Below are positions 61,746 to 64,000 of a stretch of DNA of 64,000 nt, piece by piece (position 1 is the stretch's first letter; each line of letters opens with the position of its first letter). Position numbers and translations under genes: made by a program. The stretch lies in NCBI GenBank assembly GCA_020466095.1, contig CM035808.1, positions 79,113,863-79,177,862 of the forward strand. Reading direction: 5' to 3'. Origin of the DNA: Chlorops oryzae. Taxonomy: Eukaryota; Arthropoda; Insecta; Diptera; Chloropidae. The notes below the pieces were generated by a model, which did no database searches, was not told where the DNA came from, and worked only from the letters and a program-made list of their open reading frames with translations.

Positions 61746-64000
61746 ATGAGTACTCCGAAAGCCAAGGAGAAAAGGAAAGGCAGTACCCCAGCAAATCAGA
61801 AGCAAGGCGTGGGGAACGACAACGTTGGTCAAGATCCGAAGCTTCCACCACAGCAGCAAAAGGTTGGGGACGGTAACGTCACCTTTGATCCGGAAGCGTG
61901 TGCATCATGTAAGCAATACATCGATGTGGACCATATGGTGCAGTGCGACCGATGTGACAAATGGTACCACTTCAGTTGCGTCAACGTCACTGCCGAAGTC
62001 AGTGAAAAAGAGTGGATATGTGCACCATGTGTCAACGTTAACAACAACGATGTGAATAGCGAAGATCAGAATGCGCAGCCCTCGAATGCAACTACGTCAG
62101 CTGTCAGCGATATGCGGCCAGTACCCCAATCTGCGGAGGTTAAGGCAAAAGGCAGCGGTGCAGAAACGTCAGCAAACAAAGGTGTAAGTCAAATTGATTT
62201 GAATTTCGAACTGATGTGCTTGGAGGAAGAAAGGCAAGCTAATTTGATGTTCATACGTAAAAAATATATCCTCTTAAATCAAGAAAAAAGTTTACGCATG
62301 GTCAGTCAGAAAAATAGCAATCATGAGTCAACCACTGCGCGCACTTGTCGTTACAATGAAGAAAAAGAAACGAGCGTAGGGAATCAGATAGGCGTATTGC
62401 GATCAGAACAGATATATGCGCGCCAAGCTGTGCCCAAAGAGCTCCCCGAATTTTCCGGCAAGCCGGAAGGATGGCCTAGCTTTATAAGTAGCTTTGAGCA
62501 TTCAACCCGTATTTGTGGGTACTCAAACGATGAGAATTTGCTGCGCCTTCAGCGCGCCTTAAAAGGCAAAGCCCGTGAGTGCGTCAGTAGTCAACTACTC
62601 ATTCCTAATTTAGTGCCACAAGTCATAGAATCACTGAAAATGATATTCGGTAAACCAGAATATATAATTCAAAGTTTACTTGTGAAGATTCGTAAGTCAA
62701 ATAATATTAGTAACCAAAACCTCGAGCCATTAATATCGTTCTCATTGGAGGTGAAAAACCTCGTAGCAACCATGCAGGCTTCAAATCTTCAATCCCATCT
62801 TGGTAATCCTCTTCTTCTCAGTGAGCTAATTAATAAACTTCCTGCGCAGAGACGCTTAGATTGGGCCATTTACGCGAGCCACGAAAATAAATATAATTTG
62901 GTAGAATTTAGCGAATGGCTTTTTAATCTTGCGACTGCGGCCTCTTCAGTTGTTCAATTTTCAACGAGCGTAGGTGAAGAAGAAAGGAAAAGAAACCAAA
63001 GAGTAGGATTTCATGAAAATGCTAGTGAGAATAAAAAGGTCGAATCAGAAAATGCAAAAACCTCTCGGGAGTGTACCATGTGCAAAGAAAATCATTTCAT
63101 CGCTAGTTGCGACAAATTTAAAAAAATGGTATATCACGAAAAGTGGGAATTTATAAAACAACACAAGTTATGTCGATCGTGTCTTAAGAGCCATGATTTG
63201 CGATTCTGTAAGGAAAGAAAGGAATGCGGTCTAGAAGAATGCAAGGCGAAGCATCATAGTTGGCTGCACAAAATAGACACAAAAGAAAAAACGGAACAAA
63301 AAATGGTAGGCTTTCAGATTTCTAAAACGTCACATACCTTGTTTAAAATTCTTCCAATTACTGTATACGGGAACAGTGGAAAAATAAACATTTATGCCCT
63401 GTTAGACGATGGATCAGGTCCAACGTTGATAGAAAAAGACGTCCTTCAAAAGCTAAATCTAAAAGGATCCGGATCCGAATTATGCTTACGTTGGACAGAT
63501 GGTTCGGTTAGGATAGAAAAAGATTCTCAGAGCTTAGATTTTAAAATTTCAGCCTTAGGCAAAGAAAATAAAAAATTTAGCTTACATAATGTACGAACAG
63601 TAGAGAAGTTAGATCTGCCAACACAGTCATTATGTATGGAAGAGTTAACGGATAAATTCATTCATCTGAAAGGTTTGCCGATACACTCGTATCGTAACGC
63701 TGTGCCAAAGATGATTATCGGCCTGAGCAACAAACATGTGGCGATGCCGTTAAAATTCAGAGAGGGCAAAATCCATGAACCAGCCGCCAATAAAACGAAA
63801 ATCGGGTGGGTGGTTTATGGATCGAGACAAAATGAAGAACCGAATAAAGCAGCGGTAGTCAACTTTCAGCTGCACGTATGTGAATGTGACAATAACATGG
63901 CTTTGAATAAGCTTATGATTGACGCTATGAGAGTTGAGAGCACCGACATGGAAAAGTCGGAAGATAGTCTCGCCTTTAAATTTGACGACTATGTTCAACG
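61746..64000 (+). CDS. BEL/Pao retrotransposon Gag-Pol, N-terminal 751 residues, open to window end
   Basis: From ATG 61746 (MSTPKAKEKRKGS) the frame is free of stops to the end of the window. Residues about 50-97 form a PHD finger: CASCKQYIDVDHMVQCDRCD, KWYHFSC and WICAPC. A DUF1759-type Gag domain follows at about 230-410 (LPEFSGKPEGWPSFISSFEH, LQRALKGKARECV). Two zinc knuckles are at about 444 (CTMCKENHFIASC) and 477 (CRSCLKSHDLRFC). A DUF1758-type aspartic protease lies near 549 with YALLDDGSGPTLIEKDV, and a BEL-type MIIGLSNKHVAMPLK segment near 660. RT, RNase H and integrase would lie beyond the window. A PHD finger at the Gag start is a known feature of some BEL elements. No lesion was seen, so the copy may be young. 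Confidence 0.92.
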   Translation, partial: MSTPKAKEKRKGSTPANQKQGVGNDNVGQDPKLPPQQQKVGDGNVTFDPEACASCKQYIDVDHMVQCDRCDKWYHFSCVNVTAEVSEKEWICAPCVNVNNNDVNSEDQNAQPSNATTSAVSDMRPVPQSAEVKAKGSGAETSANKGVSQIDLNFELMCLEEERQANLMFIRKKYILLNQEKSLRMVSQKNSNHESTTARTCRYNEEKETSVGNQIGVLRSEQIYARQAVPKELPEFSGKPEGWPSFISSFEHSTRICGYSNDENLLRLQRALKGKARECVSSQLLIPNLVPQVIESLKMIFGKPEYIIQSLLVKIRKSNNISNQNLEPLISFSLEVKNLVATMQASNLQSHLGNPLLLSELINKLPAQRRLDWAIYASHENKYNLVEFSEWLFNLATAASSVVQFSTSVGEEERKRNQRVGFHENASENKKVESENAKTSRECTMCKENHFIASCDKFKKMVYHEKWEFIKQHKLCRSCLKSHDLRFCKERKECGLEECKAKHHSWLHKIDTKEKTEQKMVGFQISKTSHTLFKILPITVYGNSGKINIYALLDDGSGPTLIEKDVLQKLNLKGSGSELCLRWTDGSVRIEKDSQSLDFKISALGKENKKFSLHNVRTVEKLDLPTQSLCMEELTDKFIHLKGLPIHSYRNAVPKMIIGLSNKHVAMPLKFREGKIHEPAANKTKIGWVVYGSRQNEEPNKAAVVNFQLHVCECDNNMALNKLMIDAMRVESTDMEKSEDSLAFKFDDYVQ

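Overview
This is a eukaryotic nuclear window, most likely from a higher (cyclorrhaphan) fly. Its only recognisable host gene is the mitochondrial ribosomal protein gene mRpL19 (16716-17731, minus strand, three exons, introns of about 60 bp). Nearly everything else is mobile DNA, much of it nested: Ty3/gypsy and BEL/Pao LTR elements, I-clade and Jockey/CR1-like LINEs, Tc1/mariner, hAT and PIF/Harbinger elements, many MITEs, tRNA-derived fragments, and a decayed Maverick/Polinton (adintovirus-like) element. AT content is high. The typical fly repeat tails are present, with a GACA-rich stretch, a 'doublet' of ATATAT and a short TATACCC...GGGTATA hairpin. The species cannot be named from this.

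Layout. 1-1715: decayed gypsy pol (minus). 1680-1990: an 80-bp direct duplication around a tRNA-like piece. About 2.0-9.2 kb: the Maverick relic with a penton-like protein, a DDE integrase with chromodomain, a coiled-coil protein, a DUF8207-type protein split by a 5'-truncated LINE, a BIR (IAP-like) protein with a 13-residue repeat, a packaging ATPase and a PLA2-domain protein. 9.2-16.4 kb: MITEs, a dead Tc1/mariner element, inverted and tandem repeats. 16.7-17.7 kb: mRpL19. 18-22.1 kb: nested inverted repeats, a 420-bp hairpin and a hAT MITE with a perfect 8-bp target duplication. 23.2-29.0 kb: a complete I-clade LINE with both ORFs open and a perfect 12-bp target duplication. 29.4-34.6 kb: MITEs, a Harbinger element with a MADF gene, and a DD37E mariner whose transposase carries one stop codon.

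34.9-43.7 kb: two Harbinger elements almost back to back. The first carries a DDE_4-type transposase and a convergent MADF-BESS gene. Its transposase was invaded by another Harbinger-like element, which was invaded by a hAT element holding a SINE and other repeats. 43.7-57.4 kb: a LINE relic split by a 12.6-kb gypsy LTR element (4-bp target duplication ATGG) that has lost RT and integrase and collected two copies of a 2-kb repeat plus several MITEs. 57.6-60.5 kb: a dispersed fly repeat holding a hAT fragment, then a Tc1-type MITE with an internal palindrome. 60.9-64.0 kb: probable 5' LTR and an uninterrupted BEL/Pao Gag-Pol ORF that runs off the window.

No operon or pathway joins these genes. 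What connects them is a history of insertions, and the order of events can often be read from target duplications and restored reading frames. Element families were assigned from protein motifs, terminal inverted repeats and target duplications read by eye; no database was searched.
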